Positions 38,001-53,000 of a stretch of DNA of 64,000 bases are shown in pieces. Positions within the stretch are counted from its first letter, which is position 1. Every line of letters begins with the position of its first letter. The translations under genes and the position numbers were made by a program. The stretch comes from Branchipolynoe longqiensis. Taxonomy: Eukaryota > Annelida > Polychaeta > Phyllodocida > Polynoidae. The stretch covers positions 47,189,015-47,253,014 of the forward strand of contig CM059189.1 in the NCBI GenBank assembly GCA_030323885.1. Reading direction: 5' to 3'. The notes under the pieces are model-generated. The model made no database searches. It saw only the letters and a list, made by a program, of their open reading frames with translations, and was not told where the DNA came from.

Positions 38001-41000
38001 GGCGGGATGGCTGTGTTGCTTGCCTAGCCATTTTGTATTTCAGGGTGGATCAGTTGCATGCCCGTGGCCTGTCCACTTCTGTGTTGGTTTGTGCCATTAC
38101 ACATACCCGGGTGGACTGCGCCATGTGGTGATAGCTTTCCTGATTTCCTTAATACTTAGGAGAGCTAATTTCCCTATTTTTTCTGTTTAGTGCCTACCAC
38201 TTTTCCTGGCCTGTAATTGTTTTCTTTAGGAATTTTTTGTAGTGGTCAGGGTTACGGATCGCCCGCAATTTTACATTTTGTTTATTCCAGGCATGTGCTG
38301 CCATGGTTAGTACACTTCTCTCATGTATTTTTATGTTGCTTCTTTCCGTTAGGAGTATTGGGGCCGCCATGTGTCTAGTGTCCCTGCGGGGGGCTACTGT
38401 GTAATCCGGTTTCGTGGTGTAGTGGTGTGCTAGTATTTTCAGGTGCGTTTCTCTTCTGCTTGTTAATAGTGTTGCTTTGCATTTTTTGTGTAGTTCTATC
38501 GTGGGATATCTTTTGTGTACTTGGAGGCATATTTTAAGGGCTTTATTTTGCATCACTTGTAGTTTGTTGAGTAGTTTGGTACTTCCCCCTGATATATCAG
38601 CAACATATCGATATATCAGCAATGTAAGCTACATCAGCAATGTGCGGATGTATCAGCAACATAGATATATCAGCAATGCATGGATATATCAGGAACGCAT
38701 GGATATATCAGCAACATATCGATATATCAGCAATGTAAGCTATATCAGCAATGTAGGGGTGTATCACTATCAGCAACTTACAGATATATCAGCAATGCAT
38801 GGATATATCAGCAACACACGGATATATCAGCAACATACAGATATATCAGCAAAATACAGATATATCAGCAATATGTGGATATATCCGCAATGCATTGATA
38901 TATCAGCAATGTACAGCAATACACAGATATATTAGCAACACACGGATATATCAGCAACATACGGATATATCAGCAATGTACGTAGAAAATACCAAATAGA
39001 AGCTTGGTGGCTCCTTACCTCTGTGTATGTAGAAGGGTGGCAAGCCGAACAGCCATTCAGTGCTCACCGTCCTCTCCCCGCCTGGCTGGCCCGCGTCTGC
39101 ATCACTCAGAATGCCCAGCTCGCTGACCTTTAACCTTTGACCCGTCATGGCGCTGACCTGCTCGGTCAGGAAGTGGATGCAGGCTGCACGCGCCTTCTCA
39201 GGGGTAACGCTGCCTCCACTGGTCAAACCTGTGTGTGGGGGGCGAGAGCTTAGTGAGCTGTGTAATTAGATTGGAAAGTTCAAAGTAACCAAAAAGAAAT
39301 GCTGATATAATAATTAAATTTTGTTTGTTTGTTTGTTTGTTTGTTTAACGACCCCCAGCACAAAAAGTAAACATCGGCCATGGGGGGTCATATAATTAGA
39401 GTTGCATAATCCAATGGCTTTGAGTTTCCGCCATGACATTTCAAATTAAATATATTAGCATCATCTACTTTACTCGAGTTTGGAGGGTTTAAAAAAATAT
39501 TATAATTAAAAATAGCTAATTTAGGAAGTGTTTGAAATGAAATGATGTGACATGAATAGACTACATCACGGTTCCGACAGCGCATGCGCTGAAAACTGCG
39601 CCGGGAGCAAAGCAAAGGCGTACAGCCATTGAGTTTGCCGATACGCGTAGGGCAAAAACTGGCATTTTATTCAAAATATATAGAAATACATAACAATTTG
39701 GTATAAACATGTATGCACACATGCAATATAATGATCTGATGCTATAGCTAAGACAAAACTAGCCATAGTTAAACATTTTGAGCTAAGAAACATACAATTC
39801 CACACAAAAGAATCAGTAATATCCACATCACCATTATTAATTCTTGTTCTAAATTTTAAAATGCCAAATTTGTCAACATACACTTGTATCAGAGAAATAT
39901 ATAACTAATATCTGATTAACCCTACTCATTTTCTAGTTCTACCTATGTCATTAACCACAGGATATAAATAAAAACATGAATAAAATAAGTAAAACTCACT
40001 CTGGCTATGGGTCTAACACTAATCTGAGTGCGCAGATTTGTCTAAATCAAAATGCACATGGCATAAGATGTGCTGATTATATTGATGTAAATACAATGCT
40101 GGATAAAAGATTAATATCTTAATTTATTATATATATTTTTTTAGTTGGTATTCTATGTTTCAAATAAGAGCTGAGATGAGCTGAAACTAGCACATTTCAT
40201 AGCTGCACCCAGTGTATTAGCATGTGCCATGTGCTTCTCGCTGGTTTGTTTTGCTCTGATACATCCCACAATGCACCGCGCCGCTGGAACCGCGATGTAG
40301 TCTATTGGGTGTACACATCGAAATGTTCGATATCCCAGGATTGTACAATTTATAGCTCAGCTGTGAGGGATTTCCTTATATTCTGAAAGAAATGTTTAAT
40401 CAGTGCTCCAGTGTCTAATTTTGATATGCAGGATAAAATCTAGACGACGGTTTTGATTTAGAAAATGTTATGCTTTCAACACATTTTGTCAATTTAATCA
40501 ATTTTATAAGTCATTGATTTGACTGGACCGAGAATTTAACCCATGATCTCCCGCACGGGAGGCCTGCGCTCAACCGATTCGGCCACCGTTCGCAGTTTTT
40601 TTTTTCTCTTGAAGATTTATACTGCCTATTATGGATAAGTCTGAATAGACTTGTTTTCACCATTGGACAGTTTGTCGATAGAAAGCCCCAGCCTACACTT
40701 TTACCGACCCAAGGGATTTTTAACCTCCCACACCACATAGACATGGTATGAGAGCAACTGGCCTTTGATGACGCTGTAAGTTATCCACAGCGGTGGAAAT
40801 CCAAATTGGCAGAGGGGGCATGGGGAATCGACCCACCAACCTTCAGATTAGGAGTCCGACCTAGTAAAAAGTGGGACACTCTAACCACTCCGCCACAGAG
40901 AACACCACTTTAAACTTAAAACTTAAAAGGTTGGAAAACAAAGACAACTGAATCCAGAAAAATTTGTATAATGACGCCAACTTTCGACAAATGACTCGAA

Positions 41001-44000
41001 GAACTGACCAATAAGTCGCCGAAAACTCCAGATATAATTTCCCAGGGAGAGCAATGAGTACAGTTTGTTTGTTGTTTTAGGTCCTAGCAACATCTAAGGT
41101 CATAGCAGGATGGGTACTGACGTGTGACAGTGCGCATGCATGGTGACTTTCTAGTGCTGCCCCACTTTCTAGTGCCAGCACCATGACCTGATATCCCACT
41201 CAGTCACATTATCCTGACATTGAGCTAATCAGTCCTTGCCCTATCCTAATAATGCCGAGCATCTGGCTAGGAAGCGACAAGTATCAATTTTTATGTCATT
41301 GGTTTGACTCGACCAGGTTTGAACCCACGAACATCCCCCGATCTCCCAAAACAGGAGACGGACACTCAACTCATTCGGCCACCCGTCTGGTGACTCCATG
41401 AGTACAAGAATAGGACAGTGAAAAATACTCACCAGAGCCCAGGGCGTCCAAGAAAACCATACACGCGCCGTGCACAAACGCTACAGCCGGGTCGAGAGTG
41501 ACGTCACACGCTGGGTCCACCTCCATGACGTCATCGGCGCTCTCTCGGCGTGACGTCACGTTCATGAAGTTCACCCAGGTAAGAATGTCCCGGATGCTGA
41601 CCGTGCTCCTGTGGGTATGTGTGTGTGTGTGTGGGGGGGGGGGGGATTGAGGTAGATGAGATTGATTTGGTTCAGTGGGGTGTTACATCCTGGCAACATT
41701 TAAGGTAATTTCAGGATGGATAAGCACCGATTTGTGACTCACGGCAACTATTTTTTTTATAGAACTGTCTTACTACGATACCATGCCACCAAAATCCCAG
41801 CGTAGTCAAACGAATGACTTAGTCGCTTCCTGGCCAGGCACTCGGCATTACTAGGATAGCGCAAGGACTGGTTAGCTCAGTGTCAGTGTTATATCTCAAT
41901 TATTTATGCTAATTATTATAATGATTTATGCTAGGCATAGTAAATGTGGGAAGGTTATGGCAGGAGCTGTCTAAATTTAGATCTAGAAGCCTAAATTAGA
42001 GTAAGAAGTACTATTGTACCTGGTATCGGTGGTTTATTTTGCTGGTCAAGAAGCTGACATCCCAATGATGGTAAATTTGTCTGATTTAATTCACATTTTC
42101 GCTGGTTCATAACGAGGGTACTCACTGCCAGGGTCCGTACACATGTGGTGAAATGGAATTCAAGGCTATTTCTATGCTTTTTAAGGCTGTTATTGATAGG
42201 AATTCAAAACTATTTTCATTTAGATTTCAGGAAAAAACATCAATGGTGAATGGCGATTTCAGACTAATTCAGATCAGTGAGGGAAGTTTAATGGAATTCA
42301 AGGCTTTTCAAGACTAATCACCCAAAATACGTTAAATTCAACGCTTTTAAAGGCCTTGAAATGGGGCAAATGAAGTTAAAGACTTGTCAAGACTTTTAAG
42401 GCCACGTACGGAGTGCACTGCATACAAGTCTGTAGGAGCACATTTTAGCCGTCCAACAGGAATTCACAACAACAACAAAAAGTGACCTATGACATCACAT
42501 CCAATTCCACAATACCGGAAGAAATGAATGCGCCTCTTACCGCCGCCCGAAGTCGTTGCCAGTGAACCACGTGATGAATGTCATGATGGCGTCTCCGATA
42601 CCGGAAGTGACGTCACTGGTGGGGCTGGCGTCTCGCCTCGTAAGTGCGACGCCCGCTTGGAGATTGTGCTCGATGATGGAGATGAGATCAGCGCGGTCTA
42701 CGCTCTGTGGGCACCAGATCTCCGTGAAGCGGTTACGCAGCGCCGGGGAAAGCTGGCGGGTGGGAAAAGAAGTAAAACCCATTGATTCTTCAGTGAATAA
42801 CTTGTCAGCACCGGACGAATCAGTAAGAGTGGTGGCTAGCTTCCCAGTGATTTACAAACCAAGGTTGATTGATTGGTGGTTGCTTTACGCCGTATCGGCA
42901 GCAGAGGGCATATTCACGGCGAGAAATGTTTGTTTTTTGTTCAAACCATCGCTTTTACATGTAAAAGTATACAATCAAATATGTGCTGATAGACACTCAT
43001 TAAATTATAAAGCTCACAATCATATATTTGTGGCCAAGGGAAACAAACCAATGATTATGGACTATTGATACATGTCGCTACTCGAAAGACCATAGAGATG
43101 CACCCAGACAGTCGCACAAACTTATAAATAAAGAGAGACACATAGACGCACACGGAAACAGACTTACAGATGAACACAGAGAGACAGACAGACACACAGA
43201 CTTACAAATAAAGACAGACACATAGAGACATACACAGACAGAGACTTAAAGATGAACACAGACTTACAAATAAAGACAGACACATAGACACACACAGACA
43301 CAGACTTACAGATGAACACAGAGAGACAGACAGACACACAGACTTACAAATAAAGACAGACACATAGAGACATACACAGACAGAGACTTAAAGATGAACA
43401 CAGACTTACAAATAAAGACAGACACATAGACGCACACAGACACAGACTTACAGATGAACACAGACACAGGCTTACAAATAAAGACAGACATAGACGCACA
43501 CAGACTTACAGATGAACACAGACACAGGCTTACAAATAAAGACATACACATAGACGCACAGACACATACTTACAGATGAACACAGACATACACACAGACT
43601 TACAAATAAAGAGACACATAGATGCACACAGACACAGAATTACAGATGAATACAGACAGACGCACACACTTATAAATAAAGACAGACAGAGACGCACACA
43701 GACACAACTTACAGTTGAACACAGACAGACACACATACTTACAAATAAAGACAGACACATAGAGATGTACAGACAGACTTTACAAATGAACACAGATTTA
43801 CAAATAAAGACAGACATATAAAAATGCACAGAAACAAAATTACAGATGAACACAGACAGACACACAGACTTACAGATGAACACAGACACACATACTTATA
43901 AATAAACACAGACACATAGAGACGTACACAGACATAGACTTTACAGATGAACACAGATTTACAAATAAAGACAGACAAATATAAATGCACAGAAACAAAA

Positions 44001-47000
44001 TTACAGATGAACACAGACAGACACACAGACTTACAAATAAAGACAGACACAGCATTACAGATGAACACTGACAGGCACAGAGACACACACAGATCCATTC
44101 GCAGTGTGGCGCCACCCAGTGGTGCTGCGGCGACTCACCTCCTTCTTCCCGTAGTCGCCGCCAGGGTTCATGGTGGCGACGACCCTGAAGGAGTCAGCCG
44201 CCTCGATCACGTCCAAGTCGCTCTGGCCGGCCTCCCCGCCGCCCTTCTCCGCCAGCACCAGGGTGCGCTCCGTCTCGAGCACCGAGTTCAGCCGCTCCAG
44301 CACCGAGTCGTCCGCCAATGAGATCTCGTCGATAAGGAACATGGCACCCTCCCGCATGGCTCGAACCAATGGGCCGTCAGCCCACTCGAACAGGCGCTGG
44401 GGGGTGTCGTGAGAGGGGTCCTGGAAAGGGTCACGGGAGATGAATTGGTTTAGGTCAATAATATTGTTTGTTGGAATTCCTGGCAACATCTAAGGTCATA
44501 TCAGGAGTTTGTTAATAATTTGTATTGAGGCACACTCAAACAAGTGCTGGGGGAAGGGTCCTGGAAAGGGTCACGGAAGATAACGTAATTACACGAGGTG
44601 AGCACCAGGGTGATCTCCAGCTCAAGCACCAGGGTGCGCTCCACCTCGAGCACTGAATTCAGCCACTCGAGCACCGAATCATCCGCTAGCAAGATCTCAT
44701 CATTAAGGAACATGGCGCCCTCCCGATGGCCCGGACCAGCGGGCTATCAGCCCACTCAAAAAGGCGCTGGGGGGTACCGGAGGAGCAGTCCTGGAAAGGG
44801 TCACGGAAGATGAATTGGTTTACGTTAATAATATTGGTTGTTGGGGCCCACTCGAACAGGGGGAAGGGTCCTGGAAAGGGTCACAGAAGATGAATTGGTT
44901 TATGTTAATAATATTGGTTGTTGGGGCCCACTCGAACAGGGGGAAGGGTCCTGGAAAGGGTCACAGAAGATGAATTGGTTTATGTTAACGATATTGTTTG
45001 ACGGGTTTTTTACATCCTAGCAACATCTAAGGACATATCAGGGGCTTATTACTAGGAAGACCGTTCCCATTATTACTGAATTGGTGTAATAATATTGTAA
45101 ATTAATTCTAAATTTTAGATGAAGAAATTCCACAAATTCGTAAGATTGGAAAGAAAAGTCAGTAATACTAGTCCAAATCCCATGATTTTCAAAGACTATC
45201 GATAATCGTCCAAACTCAATTATGTTCAAAGATTATATCAATGATAGTACAAATTCCATGGTTTTCCAAGAATTTATCAATAATAGTCCACATTCCACGA
45301 TTTTCAATGACTTTATCAATAATAGCACAAATTCCATAATTTTCAAGTAATGAAAAATGCCTTTGTCTTTTTTTATCTCTCTCTCCAGTTCTAGAACACT
45401 CAATGGTTTTGTAAGAGCTGCAGAACCCTGAATACAGGGGCCAAGCCTAGGATGACAATGACAATGCTCATATGTTCACTCGGCCGACCCCTTAGAGCAT
45501 GAGAACAAAAATATAATAACATAGAATGTAAATCAAATAGTGACTCAAACTAGCATGTTCATGCAAGTAATGTTGAAGAATTTGTTTTATAAATATACAT
45601 ATCAATATGTATATCACATCATAACTAAGCAAGGGTTTTTTATGGTTGCTTCCAACTTGTACCACAACATATTTTAAACCAAACTATTTAGGATATTTAG
45701 GTGTAGAAGTATAACAAACACCCATATGTGTTTATAAGAGTCAGATCTCATACACCTGTTTAAAGTTAAATGGAGGGTGGTCCCGGGGACTATACCGGAA
45801 GTAGCTGTACCGGAAGTAGCCATACCTGCACACTCCGTCTGACGGGACGCAGGCCGCCCAAGAAGTCAGCGCTCTCTGTGTGCAGGTGACAGTTGACAGC
45901 GTACAAGGGCGTCCGCATCGTCTCCGCATACAGCTGGCACACCGTCGTCTTGCCACACCTTCGCACGAAAGCAACCACACACATGTTGCAGCATTCGAAG
46001 AAATCATCATTCCAATCCAAAAACACCTATCTAATTTTGATTGTTTGTTTGTTTGGGTTTTAGGTCCTAGCAACATTTATGGTTATATCAGAACGGGTAC
46101 CGGCTTGTGACAGTGCACACTCATGGCGACTTTAGAATGCTGCCCTACTGGAAGGTCAGGCTGCCTGGCTCCATGAACTGATATCCCACTCAGTCACATT
46201 ATCCTGATACTGAACTCACCAGTCCTTCCTCTATCCTATTAATGGCGAGGGCCAGGCTAGGAAACGACAAGTATCAATTTTGTACGTCATTGGTTCGACT
46301 CAGCCAGTGTTCAAACTCCTGACCTTCCACACAGGAAGCATGCGCTCTACTCATTCAGCTATCACATCCGGTTAATTTAATAGTAAGTAATACCTCATTA
46401 AACGACGCACTGCAACTGGCTCAATTTAAATTCTAGGCCCTTCAGTAAGATCCACTTCCAAATTAATTCTACTTTAGTTTCTGTCAGCTCAATAAAACAG
46501 AATGGATTACCACAACAATGTGATAGATGGCGCTGTGATGCAATTATGTAGGATTGCACAGGATTTCAGGGTCCGTGCACATGTGAAGATATGGAAATCA
46601 AGGTGATTTCAAGGCTTTTCAAAGCTGTTTTTGATGGGAATTCAGTGGGGACAGTTTAATAGAATTCAAGGCTTTTCAAGATTATTTACCCCGAATAGTT
46701 CAAATTCACGGCTTTTCCTGCCTTAAAATGGGGCAGATGAAGTTCAAGACTTTTCAAAACTTTCCAGGCCCTGTAAGGACTTTGTCATTTCATAAGAACG
46801 GTGAAATTAGTGAGAATTAAAAATTATGCTCAGACAAAAATCTTGTATTTTAATTCAATTTTTGGATTGGCATTTACAGGTTTTTTTTGCACCTGAACTC
46901 TTCATACGCATATGATCCCCAAGTGTGGCTTCACCTAGTGTCTGCGGTAAAAAAACAGTGCGCAATTAGAACAGAGATGCTCCGACTCACATTTTAATAA

Positions 47001-50000
47001 CAATTTTGGAGTGTCATTAACAGGTTTTTTTGCGTCTGAACTCTTATGGTCAACAAGTGTGGCGCCACCTAGTGTCAGCGGTGAACACCAGTGCATAAAG
47101 GGCCATTCGGACTTTTGACGGCGTTCGACGGTGCAAGCTAATGCTCCCATTTAGACTTTTACGTCAACGCTTGACGCCGTTAGACGGCACAAGTGTTGGC
47201 CAGAGTTCAACTATGTTCAAGGTCAGCGCTTCTACATGTCGGCAGTTCAGCCAATCAGAAGTGGTCAGGTCACTAAAATTATGATTTCTCCACAGAGCCT
47301 GCAAAATAGGTCAATGTTAGCGACCGTGTGCGTGAAAGCATTCAGACTTTCACAGTGACGTTCCATTCGTAGAACCCCCCCCCACCGTTTTTGGTCGTCA
47401 CAGGGCGCTAACTGGCGTAAAGTTCACGGCGTTACTCGCTGTCAAAAGTCTAAACAGCCCTTAAGTAATGAGGGCACAAAGATGCTACGCTGCCAACCGA
47501 CTCACCCGGTGTCGCCGACTAGAAGCACCGGCTCGCCAAACTTAAGCGCCTGCCCGACGAGCACGCCCATGCGCCTCATGTTGTACGTCCACACCACATG
47601 ACCGAAGCCATCAAGGGGCGCCCCGAGCAGCCGGTCCAGCAGCGCCGTCGACGTCGGGGAGGTGTCGGCGTCGCGACTGAAGAGCCTGGTCGGAAGCACG
47701 GTGCGCCTCAGGTGCTTGGCGATCACTTCTCTGATGACAGCCTCCTCCTCGGGTTTACGAACGCGTCCGGCCAGCAGCATGTAGCCTGACATGGGTGGGG
47801 GCAGGGTTTATGGGGGGAAGGGGGGGCACGGAGAAGAGAGTTCATACAAACATTTGAAAATAAAATTCAATTCAATTCAAGGATTTTCAAGTGGTCTCCG
47901 GCAAAAAACGCGGAAAGCAAGCCGGGATTATTACACTGATGGCGAATTTCCGTGAAAACGCGGGTTCCCCCCCCTCCCCATAGGATTAGCACTGTTAAGG
48001 AATCACGGAAAAATGGTGGAAGTCAGGTTCCAACTATCCTTGTTGTGCCTATATAATCGCCCATACTCAACTCATTCTTGTTTGGATGTTATGTTCTAGT
48101 AACATCTCAGGTCATATAAGAACAGGATTCGAACCAACCAATTTTTTTATATACATCCTGATTCCTTAGCACTTTGTTTAACATAAATAGATAAATATAA
48201 AAAATCGTGGAAATCCGCGAAAGGTGTTTTAACGTTTTTCGCATGCAAGGTTTTCTCTGCAACACGTGTTTTCCTTTTAGTTTACCCTATAAATAAGTAA
48301 TGAAATAAAAAGTGACAACATAATATTATTGAACATTTATTTACATTGCATAGTTTACCGTTCACAGAATTTTCCATGAGAAGCTTTACACTAGTGACGT
48401 AAAAGGCGAGGCTCACTGGAAATTGGCATTTTCAAGGGTTTTATGTGGAAACAGGCAATATTCAAAGGTTTTCAGGTATTCTTGAATGTTATTTTGAAAT
48501 TCAAGGGTTTTTGTGGGTCACGGTGGTGCTGGTGGCCTGGTCTCCCAGTGCGGCAGCACTATAAATGACCATAGATGTTGCTAGGATGTTGGTTGGTTGG
48601 TTGGTTGTTTATGTCCTGTCAACATCTAAAGTCATATCAGGATGGGTACTGACTCGTGACGGTGCGCACTGACGGTGACTTTATAGTGGGAAATCAGGCC
48701 ATTGGCACTATGACCCAATATCCCACTCAGTTATATTATCCTGACAATGAGCTAACCAGTCCTTGCCCCATCCTATTAATACCGAGCATCTGGCTAGAAA
48801 GCGACAAGTATAAATTTTTACGTCACTGGTTTGACTCGACGAGGGTTCGAACCTGTGGGTTAAAATCCCACGATCTACCAAAAATGGGAGACGGACGCTC
48901 AACCCATTCGGCCATCCCGTCTAGCGCTAGAATGTAAAATCCCAAACAAACAAACAAGCTTACCATTATCGGCAAGCTGCTGGTCCCAGTCAAAGAACTT
49001 GTCGCTGGTCTCGTAGCTCGCCCGCCGATACCTCTCGGCCCAGCGGAACAGATCACGGAGTGTGATGAAGCCCTGTTTGCCCGCGAACACCCCAGAGCCT
49101 CGTCTTCGGGTCTGCAAACGCAAGGTCAAAGAGCGGTCACATTAAACCAATTCTCTACCACTTGAATGTGGCCACAGAACAAATCAGCACTTAGTAGCAA
49201 TTGAACAACAATAACCCGATTGTCAAAATATTTATATGGTTCGTACACATGTAAAGATATGGAATTTTACCCTATTTCAAGGCTTTTCAAGACTGTCTTT
49301 GATCGAAATTTAAGAGTATTTTTATTTGGATTTCAGGAAGGAACAAGAATGGCGAATGGCAATTTCGGACTAATTTAGATCAGTGGGGAGAGTTTAATGG
49401 AATTCAAGGCTTTTCAAGACTAATTACCCAGAATAGGTTAAATCAAAGACCCTATAATACTAAGATGACTCACTCAGCCTGTACTGTGTAATCAAAATGA
49501 TCAAACCCACCACTTGGTGCGCTGGCTGTTCTCTTGGTTAAACAGGTGCTATATTATATGTATACATGTATATGAGTCAGCCTCACGAAAACGGGCCAAT
49601 CGGTGGTCAAGTGAAGATGTCGGCATCGCAATTCTTAAAAGTGTAGTGCATTTCTTTGTTTCATATTCAATTATCCAAGAAAGAAATCAGGTTGTTTTAT
49701 TTTCTCGACCTTTACATTCAGGATAAATTTAAAGACTTTCTAACACCTCTGTCAATGCTAAATCCTAATTATCCTGATCGACGCCGACATCAAATGATCG
49801 ACGCCGACAACTTTAATAGATGTCGGCATCGCAATTCTTAAAGTCTCGTACATTTCTTTGTTTTATATTATATTATCCTAGAAACAAATCAGGTTGTTGT
49901 ACTTTCTCGACCTTTACATTCAGGATAAATTTAAAGGCTTTCCAACACCTATGTCAATGCTAAATTATAATTATACCGATCGACGCAGACATCCCAGCTC

Positions 50001-53000
50001 GACGCCGACAAATTCCACCAATTGGCCTCTTTTCATGATCCTGACCCATATATGAATGTGAAAGATGTGCGATGATGTCGATGCTGATGATGATGCTGAT
50101 GATGTGTATTTGTTCATAGCAATTTCATATTGATGTGTATTCATACTTACCTATCTCATGTATAATATAATTGTATGTGTTTACATGTGAAACACCAACC
50201 AGCAGCCGGGCTGATCAAACCCACCACAAGGTGGCACTGCGAAACCACAAGGTGGCACTGCGAAATTTACATTACCATGGGAGAGATAGGGAGTGAGCCG
50301 TCTTAGTATTATAGAGTCTTTGGTTAAATTCATGGCTCTTCAAGGCCTTGAAATGGGGAAAATTAGGTTCAAGACTTTCCAGGCCCCGTACAGACCCTGT
50401 ATTTAGTCAAAAATATCGCAGAAAGCAGTGCAAACATACAAGATCTGCCATCCTTGAATAATTTTAACCACCAGCTTGAATTATAACACCTTTTCGAGAG
50501 CGCATGGTGCAGTGCGCTGCTGCTCATTGTTAGTTCTTGGACCATGTCCAGAGGGCGGGTTGGTGGTGGAAATCTTTTATAAAACCTGTTCCACGGAATA
50601 TACTGCACAGTGTGTTGCTGCCCACAGTAGTTCTTCGACTGTCGTCAGAGGGCATGCTGATGACATCACTCACCTGCAGCTCCAGCATCACTGCGACGAG
50701 GCGCTTGGCATAGGAAGGCGGCAGGCTGCAGCGTTCATGGAGGATCGTCTCCAACTCTGCGCTTGGGATGTCGTCGAAGTGCAGCTCTACGAAGCGGTTA
50801 CGGAAAGCACGCGACAGCACCTGGTCAACAAGAGAAGCATTTATATTTACAGTGCCAGTTAATCGCAATTCACAGCTGCATTTAATACGCATAGTATACG
50901 CTGATAGTGCTCTGGCATTTCAACAAGGTATTAATACGCTGATAGTCCTGTGGCGTTTGAACAATGTACAACATATGCTGATACGAGTGATAGTGCTGCA
51001 GGATTTCAGTACGGCAAAAACACGAAAATCAGCCAAATCATGGAGATCTTTCATCCCAGGTAGTTAGTGTTTATTGGAGTTTTACGTCCTAGCAACATCT
51101 AAAGTCATATCAGGATGGTTGTTTTTAGTGCACAGTTGGCGGCATCGTCTGCTGACCTTATACCGCAGTACCTAGCTTAAGCAGACACTTCCGTCCTGAT
51201 ATGGCCATCGATGTTGCTAGGACGTAAAACCACAACAAACTAATAAAACTAATCAACAGACAACAAGGAGACAATAAAATGAAACAATGGCAATACATTC
51301 ATGACAGGGGTGTACAGTAGTCCATGGCAACATGAAATAACAGCAACACAGTTCTTCTCTCCCTTTGTTTCTACGACATGCGAAATAAGGCGCAAAGAGG
51401 ACCGCTTGAGTGTGCGTACCTTGCGGCCTCCGTAGAGTCCAGGCGGGTTCTGAGTGGCGAGCAGCATGAAGCGTGGGTGCGCCTTCACCACCTCCTGCGT
51501 CTCAGCGATGAACAGCTCTCGGTTGTCATCCAGCAGCTGAAAAGCACACGCAGGCGGCTTGTTGGTTAGTAGTTCACATTGTCAGCCAACTCCGCAGACC
51601 AAATATGCCTCCAATAGCAACCTCCCAAAAAGTGGATTTCTGAAGTCTGGTTAATTTGATACTAGAAGTGAAATAACAACAAGGGGGAAAATAGTATGTG
51701 TAGAGTTAGGCCACATAAAAAAAAAAAACTTCAATTTTTCCAGGTCGGGCAGGAGGTTATTTTTATTTTTTATTTTGCATGTAGAATGGCAGTGTACAGG
51801 AAGAAGAAAGCTAACCATGGTATTCATGGTCAGAAGGCATGATAGTGTCGTGGGGGTGATGAAAATGGGAAATATTGAGCCTAGAGCGGGACTCGAACCC
51901 ACATCTCTTTGGATTCCGGGCCAGTGTGCTAACCATTACACCACCTAGGCTCCCTGATATCACCACACTACCCATACCTATCTGTCTATGTGGCTCCTTG
52001 CCTGAGAGGTCAGTGCAGACTACTACACTCGTCCCCCTGGAATTGTAAGTCTTTTAATACTTACAATTACATACATACAGGCAAATGCACTAACACATAC
52101 ATACACAGGGTAGGTTCAAGAACCATACAGCGCGTGGCTTGTACAGAATCCTGGTCACGGTACCAGTGCCATGGGGGTGATGAAAATGGGAAATATTGTG
52201 CCTAGAACGGGACTCGAACCCACATGTCTTTGCATTCCGGCTCAGTGTGCTAACCATTACTCCACCTAGGCTCCCTGATATCACCACACTACCCACGCCT
52301 ACCTGTCTATGTGGTTACTTGCCTGAGAGGTCAGTGCAGACTACTACACTAGGAAGGTACAGAAGACCATAGACACTTTCTAGCTAAAACTTGAACAAGA
52401 AAACATTAAAATGACGATAAAATCTTTATTCAACTGAAAGCTCAACTACATCTATTTAACACGGATGAAAGTGGTCTCCAGCAAAAACCGCGGAAAACAA
52501 GCCGAAACAATTACACCAACGGCGAATTTCCACGATAACGAGGATTTTCTCCCATACACTTAGCATTGTCAGGGAATCGCGGAAAAATACCGCAAGTCAG
52601 GTTTCAACTAGTCTTGTTGTGATTGTATTATCACCTATATCTAACACTTTTTTGTTTAGGTTTCATGTTCTAGGTACACCTAAGGTCATAAAAGAACGAG
52701 ATTCAAACCACCGAACTGTTGTCATATACATCCCATTTAATCGGTGAATATAAGAAATCCCGGAAATCCGCAAAACCGCGGAGATCTTTCATCCCTGATT
52801 TAACGTGATATTGTATTAAGCATTGTTTTGAGTTTTAATATTTCATTTGAAGGTTTTTTTGACAACTATAAAACATAAAATATGTGGAGGTCGGGGGCAT
52901 TTATCAGAGCGTGTAGGGACGCTAAACAATTTTTTTTTTTTATCTGGTCTTATTAGTACAGCGGTGCTCATTATCAGTGCCTGTGCACAGTTGTTTCATG

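Noticed and set aside
38477..38935. 152-codon plus-strand frame
   Set aside because: It joins antisense LINE sequence to the TATATCAGC repeat; not a gene.
43306..44115. Cys/Val/Ser-rich reverse open frames
   Set aside because: Translation of the 'cagacttacaaataaagacag' minisatellite; the real exon e15 starts only after it.
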